Shown in pieces: positions 44,301 to 54,080 of a stretch of 64,000 nt of DNA. Made by a program: the position numbers and the translations under genes. The notes below the pieces were generated by a model, which did not search any database, was not told the origin of the DNA, and saw nothing but the letters and a program-made list of their open reading frames with translations. The DNA is from Ursus arctos (taxonomy: Eukaryota > Chordata > Mammalia > Carnivora > Ursidae), in assembly GCF_023065955.2 (NCBI RefSeq), contig NW_026623008.1, positions 20,580,001-20,644,000 on the forward strand. The letters run 5' to 3'. Position 1 is the stretch's first letter. Each line of letters opens with the position of its first letter.

Positions 44301-45206
44301 GATAATTTTTCGAAAAAATGACAGGAGTATTATTATTATTATTATTATAGATAGGTACTGTTGTTCAAGCCTCTGAGCCCAGAGCCCGCTGGCAATTAGC
44401 ATGTAGGGAAGGCCTAAAGACTTTCTAGTACGAACGTAAGACAATGCAAAAAACTGAAAGGGGCTTAACTTTCTCATAATGTTACCCAATACCTTGGCAG
44501 CATAACCCCTCTGAAATCTCATATATTGGACCTATGCTTTACAAACACTGCACTAAACTGTTTTGGTTTTTCACTTAAGTTTTTTCAATCTTTTGCTAAT
44601 CCCAGTACCCAAAATGAAAGATGGGACTCAACAGTGCTCTTTCTTTCTTCAGGAAGTGTTCTAGATCACAGTTTGGAAAGCCTCATCCACCGCCTTCGTG
44701 GTTTGTGCGACAACATGGAACCCGAGACTTTCCTTGACCATGAGATGGTATTCCTCCTTAAGGGCCAGCAGGCTAGTCCATTTGTTCTAAGGGCCCGGCG
44801 TTCTATGGATAGGGGAGGAGCGCCCTGGCATCTGCGCTACCTGGGACAGCCGGAAATGGGAGACAAGAACCGCCACGCCCTGGTGCGAAATTGTGTAGAC
44901 ATTGCCACATCTGAGAACCTCACTGACTTCTTGATGGAAATGGGCTTCCGCATGGACCATGAGTTTGTCGCCAAGGGTCACTTGTTCCGTAAGGGTATCA
45001 TGAAGATTATGGTGTACAAGATCTTCCGCATCCTGGTGCCGGGAAACACAGACAGCACCGAGGCCTTGTCACTTTCCTATCTTGTGGAGCTAAGTGTCGT
45101 CGCACCAGCTGGGCAGGACATGGTGTCTGATGACATGAGGAACTTTGCCGAGCAGCTGAAACCTCTGGTTCACCTAGAGAAAATAGACCCCAAGAGGCTC
45201 ATGTGA
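38312..45206 (+). CDS. MED18: Mediator complex subunit 18, complete (two coding exons, 208 residues)
   Basis: The coding exons are 38312-38384 (24 codons plus one base) and 44653-45206 (TGA at 45204-45206). They join in frame at a glycine codon (G|GA), giving 208 residues, the length of human MED18. The start MEAPPVTMMPVTGGTINMME and the end KIDPKRLM match what I recognise as MED18. The protein is a subunit of the Mediator head: it folds as a double beta-barrel, pairs with MED20 and is held by the C-terminal helix of MED8, taking part in RNA polymerase II initiation in the nucleus. No signal peptide or membrane segment is seen. It sits downstream of SESN2 in the same orientation as in human. 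No frameshift or internal stop was found. Confidence 0.97.
38849..39060 (-). mobile_element. Young bear-type SINE in MED18 intron
   Basis: AGGATCCCCTTTTT before and AGGATCCCCCTTTTT after form the duplication. The left end is extended by T-rich sequence and the head GCCACCCAGGCGCCCC is at the right. Confidence 0.92.
39225..39418 (+). mobile_element. Carnivoran SINE in MED18 intron
   Basis: GGGGCCCCCTGCGTGGCTCA to CAAATAAATAAAATC. AGATCCTGCTTTGA before and AGACCTGCTTTGA after mark insertion. Confidence 0.9.
39529..39738 (+). mobile_element. Carnivoran SINE with internal head deletion
   Basis: GGGGTGCCTGGGTGGCTCAG joins directly to GTCATGATTCCAGGG, so about 25 bases of the tRNA-like part are missing. 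A long A-rich tail with an AATAAA series follows. Confidence 0.85.
39740..40220. other. MED18 intron sequence, unassigned
   Basis: No clear repeat apart from a MIR-like phrase near 39745-39860. No exon was recognised. Confidence 0.4.
40228..40421 (-). mobile_element. Carnivoran SINE in MED18 intron
   Basis: TTTATTTATTTGACACAGAG with a (GA)n run, then GAGCCGCCCAGGCATCCC. Confidence 0.88.
40507..40695 (+). mobile_element. Carnivoran SINE inserted in an older SINE
   Basis: It runs TAGTGCCTGGGTGGCTCAGT to CAAATAAATAAATCTTAAAA. The flanking GAGTTGGATGCTC and GAGTTGCAGGCTC come from the host SINE. Confidence 0.88.
40723..40888 (+). pseudogene. Diverged copy of the MED18 first coding exon and its acceptor
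   Basis: About 165 bases match 38227-38384 at roughly 90%: TAACAATGTAACACTTCTC, an intact CAG acceptor, the 5' UTR (one 1-base and one 4-base deletion), the ATG and 24 codons. The match stops at or within a base or two of the exon end, and the GTAAGT donor is missing. The partial intron shows it is a DNA-level copy, not a retrocopy. Seven of 25 residues differ (for example Glu2Lys, Gly13Arg, Gly14Asp, Tyr21Cys) against two silent changes seen in the coding part, so there is no sign of coding constraint. It could still act as a cryptic acceptor. Confidence 0.85.
40918..41117 (-). mobile_element. Young bear-type SINE with perfect target duplication
   Basis: CCAGTAGACATCTTTTT is repeated (40902-40918 region and 41118-41134). 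A minus-strand copy directly downstream of the MED18 exon copy. Confidence 0.94.
41140..41990 (-). repeat. Old L1 fragment split by two SINEs
   Basis: TTAAAAATTCAAACATAGAG, GGTCTTCAGTATGCATCTCT and ATCTAGTCCATATTCAAAAG match the reversed 3' part of old L1 elements. Two SINEs lie at about 41261-41453 and 41454-41557. Confidence 0.6.
41261..41557 (-). mobile_element. Two older SINEs in tandem, minus strand
   Basis: A full-type copy ends GACTGAGCCCCCAGGCGCCC, then a short-type copy ends GAGCCAACCAGGTGCCCC. TCTTTTGCTGTTTTT before and CTCTTGCTGTTCTT after look like one decayed duplication. Confidence 0.8.
42030..42490 (+). repeat. L2 LINE 3' end
   Basis: TCATCCTTCAGGTTTCAGCT, GGGAGACCTTCTCTGACTCC and ATAATGCCTAGAACAGCATT, ending in GGTTGAATGAACC. 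Confidence 0.8.
42519..42708 (+). mobile_element. Carnivoran SINE in MED18 intron
   Basis: GGGTCGCCTGGGTGGCTCAG to CCAATAAATAAATAACATC. GTTTGAGGAATG before and GTTTGAAGAATG after. Confidence 0.9.
42900..44200 (-). repeat. Long L2 LINE remnant (minus strand), about 1.3 kb
   Basis: It follows the reversed L2 in order: GTATTTGAATATGTTCCTAG, TAGGGTGATCAGAAAAGATC, CGTGCCTTGTAGACGCTGG, GTTCTGAGCAGTGAAGTGTC, AAAAGACCACTTGGCTGTTG, TATGCATCCGAGTGGAGAAG and TTAAAGCCATAGCACCAAAT. No frame is open. A 28-base direct repeat (GGGATTTATTCTGAATGACA unit) is seen at about 43393-43451. Confidence 0.75.
44326..44349. repeat. (TTA)n microsatellite
   Basis: A short run of TTA units in the MED18 intron about 300 bases upstream of the last exon. 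Confidence 0.9.
44653..45206 (+). CDS. MED18: MED18 last coding exon (residues 25-208)
   Basis: The acceptor is TTTCTTTCTTCAG ending at 44652. The open frame upstream of 44653 is intronic and should not be included. The exon encodes the whole beta-barrel body, SVLDHSLESLIHRLRGLC through EQLKPLVHLEKIDP, without interruption. Confidence 0.96.
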
Positions 45207-45578
45207 CTAAGACAGTCTGTCTGCCACTGGGGCCTGTCCTCACCTGTTACAAAAAAGAAGATGTTATAAATGCCCCATTTCACCACTGCCAGCCAGGCAT
45301 TCTTCCCCCAGAAAGGAGGGCGTTGAGGACTTCGCTGGTTCTTTACACTGTTTTCCCCATGTGGCAAGTTCACCTTTGTGACAGCCTTTCCAAATTAAAG
45401 GCTTAGGATAACATGAAGAATCTGTCCAGTCCCTCTGTATATAGTGGGGGAAACTGGAATAAATTAGCTTTTAGAAAGGAAAATCTTTTAATTGTTTTGC
45501 TGTTTGTGTATAAGGTTTATAAAGTAGAGACTTCGAGCTTATATTGTGCGGTAATAAAGGCTATGAAGAGAAACATCT
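45207..45578 (+). other. MED18: MED18 3' untranslated region
   Basis: A short 3' UTR with candidate signals ATTAAA at 45394-45399, AATAAA at 45458-45463 and AATAAA at 45553-45558. More than one poly(A) site is plausible, and no repeat is inserted in it. Confidence 0.75.
45553..45558 (+). terminator. MED18: Probable distal MED18 poly(A) signal AATAAA
   Basis: A canonical hexamer followed by CTGTGGCTCC within about 25 bases. The ATTAAA at 45394 and the AATAAA at 45458 may be proximal alternatives. Confidence 0.6.
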
Positions 45579-45915
45579 GTGGCTCCAATTCTTTATCACC
45601 CTGCTAATTTGGGGTGGATTCTCTACCAGTTGGAACAAAAAAAAAAATGACAGTTTTTAGTTTTAATTCAGAACATTAGGCTATAGTGTCCTTCTCTAAA
45701 AACACAAAACTTCATTTAAATAGGGAAATTTAGGCAGAGATTAATTAGCTTTCCCTGGGCTATCCAAATGCTAATTAGCAGAGATGGCATGTAAATATTG
45801 ATAATTATAATTGCTATGTGTATCCCATCATGTGGATTTTCCATAACTTAACTGATTCTCCTACTTTGGGATTTTTAGTTTGTTCCCAGTTTTTGGCTTT
45901 TATAAACATCCTCTA

Positions 45916-46325
45916 GGGGTGCCTGGGTGGCTCAATGTGTTGAGCATCTGACTCTTGGTTTCGGCCCAGGTTGTGATCTTAGGGTCATGGGATTGAGCCC
46001 CGCGTAGGGCTCCATGCTGGGTGCAGAATCTGCTTGAGATTCTCTCTCTCCTCTGCCCTTTCCCCTGCCCCCATGCCCGCTTGCTCTCTAAGATAAATCG
46101 ATAAAAATCTTTTTAAAAAAGAAAAAAACAGGCGCCTGGGTGGCTCAGTCGTTAAGCGTCTGCTTTCAGCCCAGGGTGTGATCCCGGCGTTCTGGGATCG
46201 AGCCCCACATCAGGCTCCTCCGCTGGGAGCCTGCTTCTTCCTCTCCCACTCCCCCTGCTTGTGTTCCCTCTCTCGCTGGCTGTCTCTCTCTCTGTCAAAT
46301 AAATAAATAAAATCTTAAAAAAAGA
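45916..46325 (+). mobile_element. Two + strand SINEs head to tail
   Basis: An older copy (about 45916-46110, GGGGTGCCTGGGTGGCTCAA) is followed by a younger bear-type copy (about 46130-46325, GGCGCCTGGGTGGCTCAGTC), inserted at the older one's A-rich tail. Confidence 0.9.
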
Positions 46326-46590
46326 AAAAAATCCTGTAATGCTAGTGTTTTTAATAAAATCATTGTTGACATCTATGACTATTCTTTAGGATAAATTCTG
46401 GGGAACTGCTGAGTCAAAGAGTATGCACTATTTTAAGACTTATGCCATGCATTGCCAAATGCCTTCCAGAAACGTCCCAGTTTTCACTCCTACCAGCTGT
46501 AAATGAGGTTCCAAAAAATGTTGCCAAAACTGGGTGTGACTATGAAAACTTGTTTTTCCCATTTGATGGTAAATGGTAGTTTGAATTTTC

Positions 46591-46922
46591 TTTTTTTTTT
46601 TTTTTTATTTTATTTTTTATGTAAGCTTTGTGCCCAATGTGGGGCTTGAACTCACGACCCCAAGATCAAGAGCTGTCTACTCTACTGACTGAGCCAGCCA
46701 AGTGCCCCAAGTTTTCTTTTTCTTTTTTTTTTTGTTTTTAAGATTTGTCTTTTTGAGAAAGAGAGAGATTGAGCGAACGAGCTGGAGGGAGGGGCAGAGG
46801 GAGAGGGAGAAGCAGATGCCCTACTGAGCAGGGAACCCGACATGGGGCTTGATCCCAGGACCCCGAGATCATGACCTGAGCTGAAGGCAGATGCCCAACC
46901 AATTGAAACACCCAGGCATCCC
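46591..46922 (-). mobile_element. Short-type SINE and full SINE, minus strand
   Basis: About 46591-46707 (GCCCAATGTGGGGCTTGAAC, GCCAGCCAAGTGCCCC), then about 46722-46922 (AAGCAGATGCCCTACTGAGC, AACACCCAGGCATCCC). AAGTTTTCTTTTT follows each one, consistent with a duplicated target. Confidence 0.82.
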
Positions 46923-47091
46923 TCAAGTTTTCTTTTTAAAATACTCATCAGTGAGGTTAAATTTTTTTGTTTATTGGACATTCTTTTTCTTATGTGACTT
47001 GCCTTTTCTTCATTATTGTTCATCTTATCTGTTAATTTATAAAGAGCTTTTATAAAAATGTTTCCCATCTATCATTTGAATTTAATATCTT

Positions 47092-47278
47092 TCTTTCTTT
47101 GAGAGAGTGAACACAAGTGGGGGAAGAGGCAGAGGAAGAGGAGGGGGAAAGAGAGAGGGAGAAGTAGAGGGAGAGGGAGAAGCAGCCCAACGGGGGGGGA
47201 GGGGCTTGATTCCAGAGCCCCAAGATCATGACCTGAGCCAAAGTTAGACACTTAACCAACTGAGCCACCCAGGTGCCC
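47092..47278 (-). mobile_element. Carnivoran SINE, diverged
   Basis: A (GA)-rich middle and GAGCCACCCAGGTGCCC. TTTAATATCTTTCT before and CTAATATTTTTCT after. Confidence 0.8.
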
Positions 47279-47279
47279 T

Positions 47280-48050
47280 AATATTTTTCTCTTTTTAAGT
47301 AACAGTTCTTAGTGGAATAAATGGCTTGCTCATTTTAATGCTTCTAGAGTTTTTAATACACTGCAGAGAGTTTGGTTTGCTAAAAATTTTAGGTTATTCA
47401 AAATTTTCATTTTTTTCTGGAATCTCCACTTACATCACACCCCCGTTGAGCTACATCGGACAAATCAGGTCTCTTTAGCGTTACTTGAAAGATTATATGA
47501 ATATTCTGTTAGGATGCTTTGGGCTACAAGTAACAGAAAAGCCACCCAAAGCTGCCTTAAACAGTAAGGATGGAATTATCTCACATGATGATAAATTCTA
47601 GGATGGGGTGGCTTCCAAGTTGGTGAGCTGATTATTTCTCTGGCTGTGGGATCCTGTTCTTGGCTTCCCCCGAATGTTTTCAAGATCGCTTTCCCCACCC
47701 CCTCAGTTGCAGATTGCATAAATGGGTAAATCCTGTTCCTTTCTTCATAACATATTAGCATAATGATTCAGGCAAGGTCCCTTCCAGTGTTGTACTCTTC
47801 CCCTTTGTTCCTAAACTCTACCCTCGTTCCTACTATGCTGTAGACACCCATTCTGATAATGTTTGATGTATGTCTATGATGCCTGTCTTGTAGTGTGTAG
47901 AGATACGAACATACTTCACACAAATGATACTGTGCTATAAATGTTCCTTTTTTAACTTTTTATAAATAATGTTGCTTTTGTGATATGCCCTTATGCCATA
48001 TACAAACCTACCTCTATAATTTCCAACTTGCATATGCTTTCATATTAACA
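47280..48050. other. Intergenic sequence, mostly unassigned
   Basis: About 47510-47790 (GGCTACAAGTAACAGAAAAG, GGATGGAATTATCTCACATG) resembles an old LTR- or LINE-derived repeat that I cannot name. The part near 47880-48055 resembles a reversed L1. Confidence 0.4.
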
Positions 48051-48054
48051 GGAA

Positions 48055-48190
48055 TATTAATGCTTGAGTAGTGCTTAACTCTGGCAGGTGCTTTAAATGG
48101 TTTTAACTCACATAGTTCTCACAATAGCCCTCTGAGCTAGACATTATTAACTCCATTTTATAGATGAGGATGAGACAAAGAATTTACTCG
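48055..48190 (-). repeat. MIR (minus strand)
   Basis: AACTCACATAGTTCTCACAA, TAGCCCTCTGAGCTAGACAT and TCCATTTTATAGATGAGGAT. Confidence 0.75.
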
Positions 48191-48399
48191 AATTTTCTAT
48201 TTCCGTTGTTCAAAGTCAGATTTAGTAAATGGGGGAGCCTGCGTTTCCACTCTTTCGCTACAGAATCCAGGCACATCCCCACTTTGCATCCATCCCTGTC
48301 TTCCACCCATTCGTCCCTTGAGGATGGAAACCTAGATTGCCCTCAACACTCTATTACCATAAAAAGTATTGCAAGAAGCAAATTTGTGGATTGAGGTGG

Positions 48400-49440
48400 A
48401 ATGTTCCTGTGAGCTCGCTTGAGTTTGCCAAACGTTGCTAGATATCTTTTCAGAATGGCTGTGCTATTTCACATTCCTATCACCAGTGCACAGGAACTCA
48501 TACCCACGTCGTCTTTCTAGTTTGTGCTAATTTGGAGGATGCCAAGCGGCAGCTCCTGGCTGTTTTGATTTGCATTCCTCTGGTTATAATCAAATTTGAG
48601 CCTTTTTAAATATCCTTTTTTTATATGTGACATTGTATAGACTTAGTATGTGAAGCTAAGGTATCTATATCCTTTCCCTGTTTTTCTGTCTGGTTTCCCG
48701 TCTTGTTAGTTGGGAGGAATTACACGTATATTCTAGACATTCCGTGGTTGTTTTAAACATCCCAGTTCCTTCTCCCAGTCTGTCACCTTCCTGTTAACTT
48801 TGTCTGTGATGTGATGTTGTTAGTTAAGCAGATGCCCTAAATTTTGACCTTATGATTTGGAGTCTCGTTTAAGAAGTCTTTATTTACCCGGAGGTAACAG
48901 TTTTTCCTTTTTAGTTTCATACTTTTAATTTCTGACATTTAGGTCTTTAATTGGAATCCACCTTTAACATAGTTTCAAGTAAAAATCCAGATTTTTTTTC
49001 TTCATACAGTGAATTCATTTTTCTGTCATCATCAGAAAGCAGGCTTTCTAAGGCTTTGTGAGCCACCTTTATCACATATGAAGTTCCCATGTATATACTT
49101 TCTTTCTAAACTCTCCATTCTATTCCATTGGTCTTTTTCTTCGTTTCAGTGCCAGCAACACGGTATTTTTATTACTGAGGCTTTGTCGTAGAGCCAGTTC
49201 TACCAGTAGGGCAGGTAGCCCAACTTTTATTTCCTTCTCAGAATAGACTTAGTTTCCGTAGACCTTTATTCTGTAGACCTTTATTCTATCATATTCATTT
49301 TATTATTTTTTATGGCAGCATTTTTATTTTTATTTCTATCATATTCATTTTAGAATAAGTTTTAGTTTCTCACCATTACTACTAGAATATTTCTTGAAAT
49401 TTCATTGAATATATACAGATTGATTTAGGGGAGAACTGAT
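48400..49440 (-). repeat. Old L1 LINE (minus strand)
   Basis: Reversed L1 3' UTR and downstream: CACATTCCTATCACCAGTGC, TTGATTTGCATTCCTCTGGT, CCATTCTATTCCATTGGTCT and GTGCCAGCAACACGGTATTT. Frames are broken throughout. Confidence 0.75.
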
Positions 49441-49444
49441 GTCT

Positions 49445-49985
49445 TTGCATGAAACACTCCCCATAATTCACTGTGGCAGGCTTCCTTCACCTCTTTTACT
49501 CTCTGCTACCATGTCGGAGAAGCCTTCCCTGACCATCCTAAGTAGCACACTCGCCATCACTCTCTCTTTATCTTATTTAATTTTTTTCATAGCATTTATT
49601 ACTATCCAACTTCAGATTATTTATTTACTGCTTCTCTACTAGAATGTAAGATTCATTAAGAAAAGTGCTTTTTTGTTTGTTTGTTTTTGTTTTTTTAAAG
49701 ATTTTATTTATTTGTTCGACAGAGATAGAGACAGCCAGCGAGAGAGGGAACACAAGCAGGGGGAGTGGGAGAGGAAGAAGCAGGCTTATAGTGGAGGAGC
49801 CTGATGTGGGGCTCGATCCCAGAACGCCGGGATCACGCCCTGAGCCGAAGGCAGACGCTTAACCGCTGTGCCACCCAGGCGCCCCAGGAAAGTGCTTTGT
49901 TTTGTTTTCTGCTGTGTCCCTAACACTCAAAACAATGTCTGACCTTTGGTAATCACTCTGAATATTTGTTAAACAAATGAATAAA
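49445..49985 (+). repeat. L2 LINE 3' end split by a young SINE
   Basis: TCGGAGAAGCCTTCCCTGAC and TCTACTAGAATGTAAGATTC before the SINE. GTGTCCCTAACACTCAAAAC and TGTTAAACAAATGAATAAA after it. Confidence 0.8.
49670..49884 (-). mobile_element. Young bear-type SINE
   Basis: AAGATTTTATTTATTTGTTC to GCCACCCAGGCGCCCC. AAGAAAAGTGCTTTT before and AGGAAAGTGCTTTG after. Confidence 0.92.
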
Positions 49986-50061
49986 ATCTTTATGCTGCTG
50001 AGGTTATCCCAACTATGACATTTTTTCAGGTTTTCGTGTCCCTGAATAGAGTTGAAAAAAA

Positions 50062-50274
50062 TTTTTTTAAAGATTTATTTATTTTAAAGAGAGAGAGCGA
50101 GAGAGCGTGCGGGGTGGGGGGAGGCAGAGGGAGAAGGAGAGAGAGCCCAAGCAGACTCAGGCTGAGCACAGAGCCCAACACGGGGCTCGATCCCATGCAC
50201 TCAAGACTCCGAGACCACAACACAAGCCAAGATCAAGAGTCAGACACCCAACCGACTATGCCACCCAGGCACCC
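50062..50274 (-). mobile_element. Carnivoran SINE, older
   Basis: GA-rich middle, AACACGGGGCTCGATCCCAT, and GCCACCCAGGCACCCC at the head. Confidence 0.85.
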
Positions 50275-50332
50275 CTGAGAAAAATGTCTAACAAACTTCT
50301 TCAGCATTGCTTTTAGGCCAATTTCTGTAGAC

Positions 50333-50546
50333 CAGGAGTCAGCAAACCGCACCTTTGCAGGTCAGCCTGCTGTCTGGTTTTGTAAGTAAAGTTTTATTGG
50401 AATATCCACATTCATTTAAATATTGTCTATGACTGCTTTTGTACTACAGTGACAGAGTTGAGTGGCTTACCACAGAGATCACACAGCCCGTAAAACAGAA
50501 ACTATTTACTATCTGGCCCTTTACAGAAAAAGTTTGCTGATCCTTG
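50333..50546 (-). mobile_element. Fossil hAT-type non-autonomous element with 8-bp target duplication
   Basis: CAGGAGTCAGCAAAC at the left and GTTTGCTGATCCTTG at the right are inverted ends. CTGTAGAC (50325-50332) and CCATAGAC (50547-50554) form an 8-bp duplication with two changes, as hAT elements make. The internal CTATCTGGCCCTTTACAG is typical of a common mammalian element. Confidence 0.75.
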
Positions 50547-50569
50547 CCATAGACCAGTTTAGTTGTTAT

Positions 50570-51075
50570 TATTGATCCTGTTATCTATTTATTACACTTT
50601 TAAGGCAAATATTCCTGGTATAGAAGAAGACTATTGATTTTTATAAGGTGATTTCTTGCAAACATGATTAATAACTTTTATAGTTCTGATAGTTTGCCTG
50701 CTGATTATGTTGTGTTTTCCACATAGACTATCACATCATTGGCAAGAGTGGCAAGCAGAAAAAGTACAGAACTCTTTCACTTTTTTCTTGTCTAAAAGAA
50801 TTGGCCAGATTCTCCAATACTCTAGCTAACACTAGTGGTAATAATGAGTATCCGTGACTCTGTCCTGATCTGAATGCTATTGCACCAGATGTCTCTATTA
50901 AATATGATGAAAAATTACATGATATTTACCCATTGGTCTATCCATGTGGTGAATTACGTTGACAGACTTTCTGCTATTGGGCCATCCTTATATTCCTGGG
51001 ATCACTCCAATGCATCACGAGATTATCTTTTAAATACCCTGTTGGATGTGAGTACCTACTATTCTGTTTAGGATA
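50570..51075 (-). repeat. L1 second-ORF remnant (minus strand), decayed
   Basis: TTACCCATTGGTCTATCCAT, GTGGTGAATTACGTTGACAG and TTATATTCCTGGGATCACTC follow the reversed 3' part of the L1 reverse-transcriptase ORF. The frame is interrupted by several stops. Domain-level activity is lost. Confidence 0.7.
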
Positions 51076-52045
51076 TATGACTTGTGGACTACCTTAACTG
51101 CCATGCAGAGATCCGTGTAATGTGACTACTCCCTATTTTTCCAACCCCTCTGCTGGAACTACAAGTTAAGCACTCTGCTAGATGCTCGGTTACAACAATG
51201 GCTAAGATACAGTCCCTGTCTTTAATAGCTCCCATTATAATGGCAGAAATGGATATTTATACAGTTTGTATAGTCATAAAAGTTATATGAACAAAGGTCT
51301 CCTTCCCCAGATGAACGACCAGGCAGGGCTGCTTCCTTTTCCTTGGATATAGCTCAACACTCTTGCATATGTATTATCTTTCTTCATACCCTTTCCTCTT
51401 TGCCTTTACCACTCATCTCTGCTTAGGTGACTCCTACACAAACAAAAAGCAGGATCAAAAAACAAAAAAAAAAACACAGGATCAAACAATGGGAAGCATG
51501 TAAGACAGTGGTTAAGGGCTCAGGCTTGAGCAACAACTAGGTTCCAATTCTAGCCATGCCATTTACTAGCTATGTGACCTTTCACGTATTGCACCCCCCC
51601 CCCAGAGGATCTATTTCCTCATCTGTCAAACTGAGAATACCTTCATCACGCAGAAGATCGGGTGAACTAACCTGTGTGAAGGCTTTCGACACAGGGCCTG
51701 GCAGCTGCCGGGGTTTTCCCTTTCTGTCCTGGACCACTAGAAGGTCACAAAGTCTCTTTGTTCTGACTTCTGACATTTGATGGCAACTAAGTAGCATCGC
51801 TTGCTTCACATTTCATTATGTTCTCCCTTTAGTAATTCTTTATGTATCTTGGCTTTTCCCACTACCAGTTGACAGTTGTTTGTGTCTTGGCCAAGTTAGT
51901 CAAACTCTCAGAATGTGTTTTCTTATCTGTGAAACAGGAATATAATAATACTTCATAGAATTGTCGAATGAATTAAATGATCAATATGCATAAAGACCTA
52001 ACAGAGTGCTTAGCATATGAGTGCTTACTACTTGTTACCTCTTTT
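51076..52045. repeat. MIR-rich intergenic sequence
   Basis: MIR pieces at about 51500-51690 (GACAGTGGTTAAGGGCTCAG, AGCTATGTGACCTTTCACGT) and 51860-52030 (TTAGTCAAACTCTCAGAATG). A C homopolymer of about 11 bases lies at 51593-51603. Confidence 0.65.
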
Positions 52046-52058
52046 CAGTTTTAGTATT

Positions 52059-52250
52059 TTTTTTTTAAGATTTTATTTATTTATTTGACAGAGAGACAGG
52101 CAGTGAGAGAGGGTACACAAGCAGGGGGAGTGGGAGAGGAAGTAGCAGGCTCATAGCGGAAGAGCCTGATGTGGGGCTCAATCCCATAACACTGGGATCA
52201 CGCCCTGAGCCGAAGGCAGACGCTTAACCGCTGTGTCACCCAGGCGCCCC
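52059..52250 (-). mobile_element. Young bear-type SINE with perfect target duplication
   Basis: TCAGTTTTAGTATT is repeated exactly (52045-52058 and 52251-52264). A minus-strand copy. Confidence 0.94.
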
Positions 52251-52309
52251 TCAGTTTTAGTATTATTAACAAGACTGTATGCTTCCTATAAGGAAGAACT
52301 GTGTTCTAT

Positions 52310-52740
52310 AGTACAGCATAATGGTTAAGACTCTAGAGTCTTGATGGGGCGCCTGGGTGGCTCACTCGTGAAGCGTCTGCCTTCGGCCCAGAGCCTGATC
52401 CCAGGGTCCTGGGATCGAGCCCCACATTGGGCTCCCCGCTCCGCTGAGAGCCTGCTTCTTCCTCTCCCACTCCCCCTGCTTGTGTTTGCTCACTGGCTCT
52501 CTCTCTCTCTGTCAAAATAAATAAAATCTTAAAAATAAAAAAAGACTCTGTAGTCTTGAGTTCAAATGTGAACTCCACCACAAGTATGTTGCTTAAGCTG
52601 CATAGACCTCTCTAGGCCTTAGTTTTCTTATCTGCAAAATGGGAATGATAAAAGAACTCAGTTCCTAGAGGCTGTTGAAGGGATTAAACGAAATAATTCA
52701 CTCATTGAGCATTTTGCATGGTGCCTGGCATAAATACTGA
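52310..52740 (+). repeat. MIR split by a SINE
   Basis: ATAATGGTTAAGACTCTAGA before and GTAGTCTTGAGTTCAAATGT after the SINE, then CTGCAAAATGGGAATGATAA and GGTGCCTGGCATAAATACT. Confidence 0.8.
52345..52542 (+). mobile_element. Carnivoran SINE inside a MIR
   Basis: AGACTCTAGAGTCTTGA (52328-52344) and AGACTCTGTAGTCTTGA (from 52543) flank the copy, which runs TGGGGCGCCTGGGTGGCTCA to AAAATAAATAAAATC. Confidence 0.93.
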
Positions 52741-53270
52741 TTTCTTGATCAATTAATATGTGTCAGGTAATGTGCTGAAGGTTTTATTTAGCAATGTTCT
52801 ATTTTATTTCTGTGAACCCCATGACCCTTGCCTAGCTTAGTACTACTCATATAATAACCTTTCAAATATTTATTGAATAAATGAGTGAGTGAATTAGTGA
52901 ATGCTGAGTTGTATGCCACAAGAATCTTGCCTCTGTAAGCTGGTTTGCCCCAGGTTAACACTCCTCATTCCTCTGAGATGAGTTAGTGTGTAAGCCATAA
53001 GGTTCAGCATCTGTAAAAAGCAGGAGGAGATTATGAAAAGGGGGAGGTGTTAGACCCTGGCCTTTTTTTACTCTAGAGAAATCACTCATGCTTTAGTGCT
53101 TGAAGTTATTTCTCAGAACTGGTAAAACGAATTTTAAAACACTGCTATAGACGAAAGTGGTAAAATTTACAACATTCAATGTCATGGAAAACATAGAGAA
53201 AGGCGCGCCTTTTGGGAGGAAATAAAAATCGATGCAACTGTTCTCGAGGGCATGTAGCCTAAGGAAATAA
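52741..53270. other. Intergenic sequence with L2 and L1 traces
   Basis: The L2 3' end at about 52800-52905 has TCAAATATTTATTGAATAAA. An old + strand L1-like piece begins about 53150. Confidence 0.5.
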
Positions 53271-53279
53271 TTAAGGATG

Positions 53280-53830
53280 TGCAGAAAGGTGTAGTTTAAA
53301 GCTGGTCATCTTAGTGATGTGTATAGCTCAAGAAACGGAAATAATCTAGATGGCTCGTAAAAGGAGAGGGGTAATTAAATGGTACTTTATTCACAAATGA
53401 GATATCTTGCAGCCATGCAAAAAAATTTGTAGTAATGAGTTTAATGACGTGGAAAAATATTCCAGTGACTTAACTTATTAACTTTGTGACTTTAGGCAAA
53501 TTACTTAACTTCTCTGCCTCAGTCTCCTCATCAGTAAATGGGAATATTACTATTGCCTTCCTTATAGTCATCCTGAGGATTAAAGGAGTTATGTGTAAGA
53601 ATACTTGGAATTGTCCCTGTCCCATTTATAGATATCACCTGTAATTATTATTATGTGGGGGGAAAAGTCTAGAAACGATGTGTACAATACGCTATTACTT
53701 ACAAAACATGAACATAGGGGAAAAGGGACGAAAGTAAATACTTCAAAATGTTAACAGCTCCTTCTTGGTATTGGAAATAATGCTGTACATTTTATAGCTG
53801 TTTTTGCCTTTTTTTTTACAATAAATATAT
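53280..53830 (+). repeat. Old L1 3' sequence with an embedded MIR
   Basis: L1-like at 53280-53455 (TAATCTAGATGGCTCGTAAA, GATATCTTGCAGCCATGCAA) and from 53665. The MIR lies between, at about 53460-53660 (GTGACTTTAGGCAAATTACT). Confidence 0.6.
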
Positions 53831-53877
53831 ATGTCCTGTGTTACTTAAAAACAATAATCAAAAGCATAACAAAGCAT

Positions 53878-54080
53878 GGGGTGCCTGGATGGCTTTGTTG
53901 GTTGAGCCTCCGACTCTTGGTTTTGGTTCATGTCATGATCTCAGGGTTGTGGGATCAAGCCCCGTGATGGGCTCTGAGCTTGGGGAGTCTGCTTGTCCCT
54001 CTCCCTCCGTTCCTCCCCCTGCTCCCTCTCTCTCTCAAATAAATAAATAAAATCTAAAAAACAAACAAACAAACAAAAAC
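53878..54080 (+). mobile_element. Older carnivoran SINE
   Basis: GGGGTGCCTGGATGGCTTTG to CAAATAAATAAATAAAATC with an (AAAC)n tail. Confidence 0.87.

Larger units (their letters stand above)
45579..47080. repeat. Old LINE pieces with SINEs, downstream of MED18
   Basis: Old L1-like minus-strand sequence at about 45785-45915, 46325-46580 and 46925-47090 (TGCCAAATGCCTTCCAGAAA, TTCTTATGTGACTTGCCTTT) surrounds SINEs at 45916-46325 and 46591-46922. Confidence 0.55.

Noticed and set aside
44526..44652. Upstream extension of the MED18 last exon to an ATG at 44526
   Set aside because: The sequence before 44653 is intronic with a good pyrimidine-rich acceptor. Splicing to the 38312-38384 exon restores the known 208-residue protein.
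49665..49862. Small open frames encoding SERGNTSRGSGRGRSRL-like peptides (also near 18874, 21863, 31356, 57294, 58725)
   Set aside because: All are the same translation of young SINE copies, not genes.
50570..51075. Possible active L1 reverse transcriptase
   Set aside because: Only a short, stop-interrupted fragment of the second L1 ORF is present, with no intact full-length L1 anywhere in the window.
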